Positions 8,826-15,967 of a stretch of DNA of 64,000 nucleotides are shown in pieces. The notes below the pieces were generated by a model. The model did no database searches, was not told the origin of the DNA, and saw only the letters and a list, made by a program, of their open reading frames with translations. Numbering within the stretch: the stretch's first letter is position 1; each line of letters begins with the position of its first letter. Source of the stretch: Desulfovibrionales bacterium (GTDB taxonomy: Bacteria > Desulfobacterota > Desulfovibrionia > Desulfovibrionales > Desulfonatronaceae); NCBI GenBank assembly GCA_007693505.1, contig REDL01000059.1:62001-126000 (forward strand), given 5' to 3'. A program made the translations under genes and the position numbers.

Positions 8826-9050
8826 TCAGCCGCCGCCAATGAAGGGGATCAAGCTGACAGTATCACCGTCATGCAGGGGCGTATTGAATTGGCTCAGCAC
8901 GCCGTTGACCGAGATAATTTCTACATCCAGCTCGTTAAAACCCAGCTCCCGCAGCAAGTCAGCCACCACCGCGGGCTCGCGCATCTCGATGGTCATGCGC
9001 GAACCCTTGGCATGTGGCAGCCCAGGATACAGCTTGACGGCCACCTCCAT
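8826..9050 (-). CDS. ThiS/MoaD-family sulfur carrier
   Basis: A 74-residue beta-grasp protein ending in FIGGG, the Gly-Gly tail required for adenylation and thiocarboxylation. NGVLSQFNTPLHDGDTVSLI is a typical ThiS/MoaD segment. It begins six bases after the oxidoreductase stop. The ThiF-like enzyme in the same operon is the likely activator. Together they probably deliver sulfur to the tungstopterin of the neighbouring oxidoreductase, as MoaD does in molybdopterin synthesis. Thiamine synthesis is less likely, because no other thi gene is present. Confidence 0.85.
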   Translation of the reverse strand: MEVAVKLYPGLPHAKGSRMTIEMREPAVVADLLRELGFNELDVEIISVNGVLSQFNTPLHDGDTVSLIPFIGGG

Positions 9051-9056
9051 GGCAGC

Positions 9057-10937
9057 TCACATCCTCTCTTCGATCCATTCCAGATCAAGATCCACGAGCT
9101 TGGCGTGGCTTGGCACTCCTTGGGCATCCCAGCCGCAAACTTCGTAGTAGAGGTCGATGGCTTTACGGAATTCCTGCTCGTCGATTTTCTTCCCGGCCAA
9201 CGGCCCTTCCGGCAGTGGTTCATGCCAGCGGCTGATGACCCGGTCTTCCTCCGGCCCCAGACCCTCCCGCACGTTGAACATCCGGCTCATGACCAGGGAA
9301 CGCTCGCTGGCGCGGACGATCTCGAACAGGCTGGTGTCCCAACCGGTGATGGCCCGCACGGACTCCACCAGATTGTGAAAGCTCATGGCGTGAATGGGCA
9401 CGGAGCAGAAGTTGCAGATGGAAAGCAGATTGTTGATGCCCCAGGCCAGCTGTCCAAGGTGGAAAAACCGCACCTTGTCCGCGTCCGTGTCCAGGGGACG
9501 GACCGGTTCGGTGATCCCCAGGGCGCTCAGGGCCTTGTAGCCTTCACCCTGGAACGCCACATCGTGCGGGCACTCCACATGGTCCGCACCGGTGGAACTC
9601 AGGGCATAGCCCATGGCCATGCCGGTCTTGCCGCGACCATCGTGCAGGGGAAGGTCGTTGCCCTTGATATGGAAGGCATACTTTTCCGAGCCCTTGCCGA
9701 TCTTCTTGGCCGCACGGACAATGCCTTCGGACAGGATGTCACCGATTCCCTTGCGCTCCGCCATCTGTTCCACCAGCCAGCAGATTCCCGCGGCATCCCC
9801 CCATGGCATCTCCCGCCCGATGTCCTCCTTGGTCAGGATGCCGTTTTCATAGCATTCCATGACAAAGGCGATCATGTTCCCGGCACTGATAGTGTCTATG
9901 CCGGCCAGATTGCAGAGCTGGTTGGCCCGGCCCACGGCCTTGATGTTGGGGTTGAGCAGATTGCTACCCATGGCCCCGATGGTTTCGTACTCCGGGCCGC
10001 CAAATCGAGGATCAAGAGGAAATTCGGGATCATCGCTTTTTACCTGGCGCTTGCAGGCCACCACGCACATGTAACAGGTACCGGCTTTGTGGAAGATCTC
10101 CTTTTGATAGCTTTCCCATTCCAGACCCTCGTTCTTGTCGAAAACACCCTGGCTGAAATTGCGCGTCGGGAGGATTCCGCTGGCATTGATGGCTTTGACC
10201 AGAATTGGCGTGCCAGCCGTGGAAAGACCCTTGTTCGGTGGGTGATTCTTGATCCGTTCCCGGTGCCACGAGCTGACTTCCTTGACTTTTTCCGGGTTCG
10301 CCAGTTCAGGCTTGTTTGTTCCACGCACGGCCACGGCCTTGAGGTTCTTGGAACCCATCACCGCGCCCATGCCGCAACGTCCGTTGAAATGCTCCAGGTT
10401 GTTGGTGATGCAGGCGAACCGGACCAGTTTTTCCCCGGCCGGGCCGATGCTGGCCACGCGCACCTTGGAATCCCCGGTTTCTTCCTTGATCTTTTCCAGG
10501 GCCTGAAAATTGTCCAAACCCCAGACATTGGACGCATCCCGCAGGCTGACCTCACCATCCTTGATGTGCAGATAGACGGGCTTCTCGGCCTTGCCGGTAA
10601 TGACAATGGCGTCAAAGCCGGCGAACTTCATTTCCGGGGCAAAATAGCCCGCGGCCTCGGATTCACCGAAACAGTCGGTCAGCGGAGATTTGGCCGCGAC
10701 GGTGAAGCGGTTGTACCCGGAGATGGGCGCGCCACTGACCACACTGGTGGCAAACACCAGGACGTTGTCCGTTCCCAGGGGATCCTCTCCGCCCTTGAGC
10801 AGTTTCAGCAGGTAATACGACGCAATGGCCGAACCACCCATGTAGGTGCGGTACCACTTCTCATCCGGCTCCTCCACGGTGAATTCTCCGTTGGTGAGAT
10901 TTACGTGCAGAATTTTTCCATTGTAACCAAAAGGCAT
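9057..10937 (-). CDS. aor: Aldehyde:ferredoxin oxidoreductase, tungsten-dependent family
   Basis: A 626-residue cytoplasmic enzyme oxidising an aldehyde to the acid with ferredoxin as acceptor. The length matches the AOR family (about 605-630). N-terminal tungstopterin-binding features are present (GYNRFTVAAKSPLTD; GRCGMGAVMGSKNLKAV). The iron-sulfur ligands are CYMCVVAC near residues 286-294 (C-x2-C-x3-C) and a distal cysteine in SICNFC. The pterin-binding LAGIDTIS motif is also there. It follows the beta-hydroxyacid dehydrogenase in the operon, which suggests alcohol to aldehyde to acid oxidation. In a sulfonate pathway it could oxidise sulfolactaldehyde or a similar C3 aldehyde. Family is certain, substrate inferred. 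Confidence 0.92.
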   Translation of the reverse strand: MPFGYNGKILHVNLTNGEFTVEEPDEKWYRTYMGGSAIASYYLLKLLKGGEDPLGTDNVLVFATSVVSGAPISGYNRFTVAAKSPLTDCFGESEAAGYFAPEMKFAGFDAIVITGKAEKPVYLHIKDGEVSLRDASNVWGLDNFQALEKIKEETGDSKVRVASIGPAGEKLVRFACITNNLEHFNGRCGMGAVMGSKNLKAVAVRGTNKPELANPEKVKEVSSWHRERIKNHPPNKGLSTAGTPILVKAINASGILPTRNFSQGVFDKNEGLEWESYQKEIFHKAGTCYMCVVACKRQVKSDDPEFPLDPRFGGPEYETIGAMGSNLLNPNIKAVGRANQLCNLAGIDTISAGNMIAFVMECYENGILTKEDIGREMPWGDAAGICWLVEQMAERKGIGDILSEGIVRAAKKIGKGSEKYAFHIKGNDLPLHDGRGKTGMAMGYALSSTGADHVECPHDVAFQGEGYKALSALGITEPVRPLDTDADKVRFFHLGQLAWGINNLLSICNFCSVPIHAMSFHNLVESVRAITGWDTSLFEIVRASERSLVMSRMFNVREGLGPEEDRVISRWHEPLPEGPLAGKKIDEQEFRKAIDLYYEVCGWDAQGVPSHAKLVDLDLEWIEERM

Positions 10938-10998
10938 GTTCTCTCCTTCTTCAAAGCAAAGCGATTACAAACGGCCAACGCCTAGACAGCCGATGAAG

Positions 10999-11856
10999 TC
11001 AACCGATGGCTTTGATCACGGCGTTGCAGTCTTCCTTTCCATGGCCTGCAGCGCTGGCCTGTTTAAAGTACTCCAGGGCCGCTTCCATGGCCTTCAGGTC
11101 CTGCCCCCAGGCCCGAGCCATCTCCAGGCCAAGCCGGACGTCCTTCAAGGCCAGATCCAGACCAAACCGTGCCGCATAATCATCATTGGCAATCCACGGG
11201 CCGCGGACGTCCATCTGAAAACTGCGCGCCCCGGTATCCGTGAGCAGTTCCAGCAGCTGCTTGCGATCCAGACCGGCCTTGTCTCCGACCCGGATGCCCT
11301 CGGCCAGGACGGCGATATTGGTCATCCCGATCATGTTGGAGATCAGCTTCACGGCGCAGGAGGCGTCAATGGTGCCGACGTAACTGGGTATGCCGATGAT
11401 CTTGAAAATTTCCTCGAATTTGTCCACCAGGGCCTTGTCTCCGCCGATGAACATGGGCTCCTCGGCCTTTTCGGCATGGGCCGGGGTTTTGCCCAGGGTG
11501 CATTGGATGTAGCCCAAGCCGTGCTTTTCGGCCGCGGCCTTCATTTCGTTGGCCGTGCCGGGGTCAATGGTGGACACCTCAATGTGCGTTGCCCCCTTCT
11601 TCATTTTGGCATACAGCCCGTCCTCGCCAATCACCACGCCCTTGACGTGATGCGGCAAGGGCAGGCTGGTGATGAGCAGGTCGCAGCCCGCCAAATCGGA
11701 AAGAGAGCCGGCGGCTTTTCCGGTGGTGCCCGCTTCCAGAGTCCGCTGAATGGCTTCCGCGCTCAGGTCGTACACCAGGACGTCCTTCCCGGCGCGAATC
11801 AGGTTCCTGGCCAGCCCGCCACCCATGAGTCCAACACCGACGAAACCGATCTGCAT
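10999..11856 (-). CDS. NAD(P)-dependent beta-hydroxyacid dehydrogenase (HIBADH/GarR family)
   Basis: A 285-residue dehydrogenase and the first gene of the operon. The Rossmann motif GFVGVGLMGGG starts at residue 3. The catalytic lysine lies in AVKLISNMIGM and a C-terminal helical domain follows. The family includes 3-hydroxyisobutyrate, tartronate semialdehyde and 3-sulfolactaldehyde reductases (YihU). The substrate-loop motif here is LGKTPAHAEK, which differs from the usual SGG loop and loosely resembles the GRTSAN loop I recall from YihU, although the other YihU sulfonate contacts do not seem conserved. The ATG at 11856 has TGGAG six bases upstream. Its sigma-54 promoter lies about 95 bases upstream. 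Confidence 0.85.
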   Translation of the reverse strand: MQIGFVGVGLMGGGLARNLIRAGKDVLVYDLSAEAIQRTLEAGTTGKAAGSLSDLAGCDLLITSLPLPHHVKGVVIGEDGLYAKMKKGATHIEVSTIDPGTANEMKAAAEKHGLGYIQCTLGKTPAHAEKAEEPMFIGGDKALVDKFEEIFKIIGIPSYVGTIDASCAVKLISNMIGMTNIAVLAEGIRVGDKAGLDRKQLLELLTDTGARSFQMDVRGPWIANDDYAARFGLDLALKDVRLGLEMARAWGQDLKAMEAALEYFKQASAAGHGKEDCNAVIKAIG

Positions 11857-11950
11857 GATTGTCTCCATTTTTTTGAGGATGAAATTGTCCAACACCGAGA
11901 AACAGACACGTGGAGCCGGATGTCCACGAAGCGTTCAATACGTGTTTCAA

Positions 11951-11966
11951 AGCAAAGACCATTCCA
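11951..11966 (-). promoter_or_regulatory. Sigma-54 promoter of the catabolic operon
   Basis: On the minus strand the sequence reads TGGAATGGTCTTTGCT. It has the invariant GG and GC exactly ten bases apart and fits TGGCACG-N4-TTGCW at 14 positions with two changes. Initiation is expected about 12 bases downstream of the GC, near 11940, giving an 80-base leader to the dehydrogenase gene. A nearly identical element lies at 13331-13346. Confidence 0.8.
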
Positions 11967-12053
11967 GGATGAACTCCTTGTAAAATTCTATTTCAATATA
12001 GCAATATTATTGAAATTATTTGCCGGTCGCGCACCAATTGCCGTCACCCATGC

Positions 12054-12087
12054 GTCCATATTTGGGCATTATTGCCCATATGTGGAC
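12054..12087. promoter_or_regulatory. Upstream activator-binding site pair for the operon
   Basis: Two inverted 15-mers, GTCCATATTTGGGCA and TGCCCATATGTGGAC, are separated by four bases and start 19 bases apart (13 of 15 positions symmetric). Each is itself an imperfect palindrome of the type TGYCCAWATWTGGRCA. They begin 88 bases upstream of the sigma-54 promoter edge. The same motif recurs before the permease promoter at the same distance, so they are probably binding sites of the adjacent sigma-54 activator. The rest of the 11857-12300 spacer shows no gene. Confidence 0.7.
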
Positions 12088-12300
12088 TACATGGTATTTG
12101 CGCAGGTGCCCGGGATGTTCTGATTGGGTCCCCCGCACCAGACCAGAAGTTCTGTTGAAAACATTTCCAGGCACATGACGTTGAGGTAATGCTGAGCCAC
12201 TCATCCAAAGTGTATTCCAGACGTCAACATTAACATCGTAAATTCATCAGTAATTTACGTATTGCAAAGCTTCTGAGTCTCTCAATTTGGGGCACAATGG

Positions 12301-13218
12301 TTAATAATTTACAAAACGTAACAGCAAAGGCATGGTTAAAAAGGCAGCAATGGTTTGGATGGCGATAATTTCAGCCATTACCTTGTGATCCCCCCCCAGT
12401 TGTCTGGCCAATACATAGGCAGCCGGTCCGCACGGTAAGGAAGCAAAAATAACGATCACATTTTTGCTTGTTGCTTCCAAACCCATCATCCAACTCATCA
12501 GCGCCGCCAAGAGAGGCAGAATGGCCAGTTTCACTGCACTGGCCAGTACGACTGTCCAGACATTGCCCTTAATTCCATGGAATACCAAGCCGGCACCTAC
12601 AGATAGAAGGCCAAGAGGGAGAGATGCCTGGCTCATAATGACAATGAATTCCATCAAACCAAATTCCAATGGAACGTTTAACAGATTTGCTGCAATACCC
12701 AGCAGACATGCCAATATCAGAGGATTGCGAACCAGGGCGCTGATCAGCCCAGACATTCCCTTGGAATCGCTTGTCCCGTATCTGGAAACAATGCAGACAC
12801 TGAAAAAATTGATCAAAGGGATCATCACGGAAATAACAACAGCTGAAAAGATAAGACCTTGATCACCGAAAAGTACAAAAGCTGCCGAAATGCCAACATA
12901 CGTGTTCAGACGCAAGGAGCCTTGGTACAAAGATGAAAATGCAGGCCCGGAAAGAGGCAAAAAAAACCTCAAAAGAAGTAGAATGGCAGTAGCAATACTT
13001 ATGATTAGTACAATGGAAAAAACAATGGGAAGGACTTCCATATCTGCGAAAGGCGCTCTAAAAGTATTGATAAAGAGTAGTTCTGGAAAAAATACGGAGT
13101 ACGTTATCTTTTCAGCAGCTGGCCAGAAGGATTCTCCTGGAAAATCTATTTTTTTAAATACCCAACCCAGAAAAATAAGCAGGAATATCGGCGTCAGCGC
13201 CGTGATGACTTGGAACAT
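12301..13218 (-). CDS. AEC (auxin efflux carrier) family permease
   Basis: A 305-residue integral membrane protein with about ten hydrophobic helices in two halves, the length of bacterial AEC permeases. Typical segments are FLLIFLGWVFKK at the N-terminus and IFASLPCGPAAYVLARQLGGD near the end, the latter matching the conserved discontinuous-helix region. Characterised bacterial members move malate or related acids. No strong ribosome-binding site precedes the ATG at 13218. Base composition is more AT-rich than the operon below it. It shares a sigma-54 promoter and operator arrangement with the operon, so it probably exports or imports a pathway acid. Confidence 0.85.
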   Translation of the reverse strand: MFQVITALTPIFLLIFLGWVFKKIDFPGESFWPAAEKITYSVFFPELLFINTFRAPFADMEVLPIVFSIVLIISIATAILLLLRFFLPLSGPAFSSLYQGSLRLNTYVGISAAFVLFGDQGLIFSAVVISVMIPLINFFSVCIVSRYGTSDSKGMSGLISALVRNPLILACLLGIAANLLNVPLEFGLMEFIVIMSQASLPLGLLSVGAGLVFHGIKGNVWTVVLASAVKLAILPLLAALMSWMMGLEATSKNVIVIFASLPCGPAAYVLARQLGGDHKVMAEIIAIQTIAAFLTMPLLLRFVNY

Positions 13219-13330
13219 GATGTCTAAAAATGAGTTAAATGAAAATTTTGGGTTTTCTGAAGTGAGGGATTATCACGAGACTCTCGGCCACAAGCAATCT
13301 GACAAAGATACATTGCCTACAGGAAATGAG

Positions 13331-13346
13331 AGCAAGTAACATTCCA
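13331..13346 (-). promoter_or_regulatory. Sigma-54 promoter of the AEC permease gene
   Basis: The minus strand reads TGGAATGTTACTTGCT, with GG and GC ten bases apart, and matches the operon promoter at 11951-11966 in all conserved positions. Initiation would be near 13320, about 100 bases before the start codon. Confidence 0.8.
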
Positions 13347-13433
13347 AGGATGACAAACTCTGCCGAAAGTTGAATAATATATTGTATAATCATAATATAT
13401 TTATATTCTTCACACTCCTGTTAGTGACAGCTA

Positions 13434-13469
13434 TGCCCAAATATAGACTTCAATGTCCATATACGAGTA
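13434..13469. promoter_or_regulatory. Upstream activator-binding site pair for the permease and activator genes
   Basis: TGCCCAAATATAGAC (13434-13448) differs by one base from the reverse complement of the 12054 motif. A weaker partner, GTCCATATACGAGTA, follows at 13455-13469. The pair begins 88 bases from the permease promoter edge. It also lies between a TATAAT-like hexamer (13385-13390) and the activator start codon (13522), so the activator may control its own gene. Confidence 0.65.
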
Positions 13470-13521
13470 AATTGGACCACGAGATTCACGTCAAACATGT
13501 TCTTTTTGTCAAAGAGGAACC

Positions 13522-15138
13522 ATGCAAAAAAACAAAGCCCAACGCATTGTCGTTTCCCATGTCCTGAGCAAGGAATTGGTCATGGAACTTTCCCGGGCCA
13601 CTTCGCGAGGAACCTTTTTCCAGTCTCTTTCTCGTCTGCTCCAGCAACAATTCAATTTCGACCGGTTGTGCATCAATCTATACGACCCAAACAGCGAGAT
13701 GCTCAGTTATTTTTCCGCGGCTGAGGGAACGATGGTCAGTTCCTTATCCCCGGTGCGTAAGGCTGAAAAAAGCACCGTGGCCGGGCACGTCATTGCCACG
13801 CGCAAGCCTGTGGTGATCACGGACATTGCCCAGCACTTCGCCGAATCCACCCTCCACCCCATGGCCGAGGCCGGGCTGACCACAACCATGGCTTTTCCCT
13901 TGATCCTTAACAATGAGATTATCGGCACCCTGCACTGCTCGTTTGTGCGCAAGCCGGACAATCTATACGGAATCATGGAGTTGTTTCTGGAGCTCAGCCC
14001 ATATGTGGCTGTCTGTATGGGAGCCCTGCTGGCCTTGGAACACCTGGAACAGGGAGGGCCAAGCACCTTGCAAATGTCCTGCGCCCTTCCCGAAGCCAAC
14101 GAGACCTTCATTTTCGAAAGTCCAAAGATGCGGCGATTCATGACCATGGTGAACCAGATCGCCCGTCTGGACATGCCCGTGTTGTTGCTGGGTGAAACCG
14201 GGACCGGCAAAACCCACCTGGCCCGCTATATCCATGCCACCGGAAAGCGGGCCAAGCAGAATTTCGTTCGGGTCAACTGCCCGGCCCTGTCCACGAGCCT
14301 GTTTGAAAGCGAGATCTTCGGGCACGCCAAGGGCGCGTTCACTGGTGCGTCCACCAAACGGATCGGCAGGATCGAGCTGGCCCATGAAGGGACCCTGTTT
14401 TTGGATGAAATCGCGGAATTGAGTCAGGAAATGCAGAGCAAGCTACTGCATGTCCTGGATGAACAGTGTTTCGAGCGTGTTGGAGAAAGCGTTTCCTTGT
14501 CCGTGGACGCTCGCCTGGTGACCGCCACCAACGTGGACGTCCAGCAGGCCATGGCCCAGGGCAAACTGCGCCGTGACTTTTTTTATCGGCTTTCAGCGTG
14601 CACGCTGGAACTTCCGCCGTTGCGTGATCGTCCGGAGGACATTCCGGTGATAGCCGGGTTTTTCATCAACCAGCTTTGCGCCCAACACGGACTTCCCAAG
14701 CCGGCCATGATCACAAAGTTGACGAACTGCCTGCTGGATCACAGCTGGCCGGGCAATATCCGGGAACTGCGCAACACCCTGAGCAAGATCCTAATCCGGA
14801 ACTGCATTGCCGGGGAATTGACCACCGAGGACATCCGCGACATCCTGAGCAAGGAGGGTGACGGCATTCAGAAGCTGGAAAGCCTCGAACCCACGAACGG
14901 GGAAGCCGCTTGCGAAAATGACTCTCCCTGGACGCCACAGCAGCCCGCCCGCCCCGCTTCGAACGGTCCCGGACGACTGGAAGACCTGGAGCGTCAACAC
15001 ATCCTGGAAACACTCCGCCGAACCCGCGGGGTGGTCTCCGGACCCAAGGGCGCGGCAGCCCTGCTCGGCCTGCCCCGCTCAACCCTCCAGCACCGGATGC
15101 GCAAGCTGGGGATTGACGGGAAAAAGGAGATACAGTGA
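13522..15138 (+). CDS. Sigma-54-dependent transcriptional activator (GAF-AAA+-Fis)
   Basis: A 538-residue bacterial enhancer-binding protein. Residues about 20-175 form a GAF-type sensory domain. The AAA+ domain spans about 195-430: Walker A GETGTGKT near residue 224, the sigma-54-contacting GAFTGA loop near 270, Walker B GTLFLDEIAEL and the RRDFFYRLSACTLELPPLRD region. A Fis-type helix-turn-helix lies at the C-terminus (AALLGLPRSTLQHRMRKLGI). The architecture resembles NorR and FhlA. AGAGGA precedes the ATG. Two sigma-54 promoters with shared operator motifs lie immediately upstream of it and of the neighbouring operon; these are its likely targets. The signal sensed by the GAF domain is unknown. 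Confidence 0.93.
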   Translation: MQKNKAQRIVVSHVLSKELVMELSRATSRGTFFQSLSRLLQQQFNFDRLCINLYDPNSEMLSYFSAAEGTMVSSLSPVRKAEKSTVAGHVIATRKPVVITDIAQHFAESTLHPMAEAGLTTTMAFPLILNNEIIGTLHCSFVRKPDNLYGIMELFLELSPYVAVCMGALLALEHLEQGGPSTLQMSCALPEANETFIFESPKMRRFMTMVNQIARLDMPVLLLGETGTGKTHLARYIHATGKRAKQNFVRVNCPALSTSLFESEIFGHAKGAFTGASTKRIGRIELAHEGTLFLDEIAELSQEMQSKLLHVLDEQCFERVGESVSLSVDARLVTATNVDVQQAMAQGKLRRDFFYRLSACTLELPPLRDRPEDIPVIAGFFINQLCAQHGLPKPAMITKLTNCLLDHSWPGNIRELRNTLSKILIRNCIAGELTTEDIRDILSKEGDGIQKLESLEPTNGEAACENDSPWTPQQPARPASNGPGRLEDLERQHILETLRRTRGVVSGPKGAAALLGLPRSTLQHRMRKLGIDGKKEIQ

Positions 15139-15154
15139 CGCAACCATGCCTTAT

Positions 15155-15212
15155 CTGAGTGATGAAAAAGTCCTCATCCGGCAGTTCGTTCAAAAACCAC
15201 AAGTGCAAGGAG
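15155..15212. repeat. Left copy of the 58-bp direct repeat bounding the restriction island
   Basis: This segment matches 25848-25905 at 49 of 58 positions without gaps, in the same orientation. It starts 17 bases after the activator stop codon. The two copies enclose about 10.7 kb containing the type I restriction genes. Confidence 0.7.
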
Positions 15213-15256
15213 GAAAAAAAGTTCTGCTCAATATGCGTTTTGGACTGTTTTCATGC

Positions 15257-15300
15257 TCACGGGAATCCCAACGGGATTCTGTATCATAGCCCAGGGTTGC
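15257..15300. repeat. Partial copy of an interspersed palindromic repeat
   Basis: It contains GGAATCCCAACGGGATTC and GCCCAGGGTTGC, the two building blocks of the longer cluster at 21058-21315. Only one unit of each is present. Confidence 0.55.
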
Positions 15301-15411
15301 GGAAAGAGCTTGACATGCTTCTTTCGGACTGTTTTGAAGCCTATTAATGGACAATCGCTGAAATGCTTGCGAGCCATAAGCAGCCTTGCCTCCTCTCAAG
15401 GTGATCATTCT

Positions 15412-15864
15412 ATGCAGAATAATAAGGCAAAGAACAAGATGAATAACATTTATTACCATAAAATTCAAATTCTCATTACAATAATTTTCATTGCATCAAT
15501 GTATGCCATCTATTCATTTTACATAAAGTATAGTGAAACAGATTCAATCTTATATATGATATTTACAATAATATTTTTGATGATTTGTATTATTTTCGTA
15601 AAACAGGTAATTATATGGAGAAGCATAGAAATTGATTGTGAATTTGTCACTGTTCGAAAATTTTTTTGCAAGCCAATAAAAATAAATATTTCAGATTTTC
15701 TATATTAAATTGTTACCGATAAAGAAGAAATTCTTTCTTATATGTTTCAATATTGGAAATATTATGTTCAAATATCTCCAATAGTATACAGAAATGGACA
15801 AGAGTTGTCTGAAAGAATAATTGATCACATGAAACGAATAAAGTTTGTTGTAGAGGTTGTGTAG
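15412..15864 (+). pseudogene. AT-rich small membrane protein gene interrupted by a TAA codon
   Basis: From the ATG at 15412, 98 codons encode a protein with two hydrophobic helices (about residues 20-38 and 45-65) and a basic, membrane-proximal tail. The frame stops at TAA (15706-15708). It then continues in the same frame for another 51 sense codons to TAG at 15862, with a protein-like composition (for example EEILSYMFQYWKYYV). A full product would be about 149 residues. The AT content is far above that of the neighbours, a sign of recent acquisition. TAA rules out selenocysteine. I do not recognise the family. Confidence 0.5.
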
Positions 15865-15967
15865 AGATTTTTCACTTCATAAATCCTTTAATCTACAACT
15901 ACACAGATACTTTTATATCATGCCGTTAAAAAAGATATTTCCACAGCACCAAAGGAAGCCCAAATAA

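Noticed and set aside
15706-15708. Recoding (selenocysteine) at the internal stop, considered because selB is nearby
   Set aside because: The codon is TAA, not TGA, and no SECIS-like hairpin was seen.
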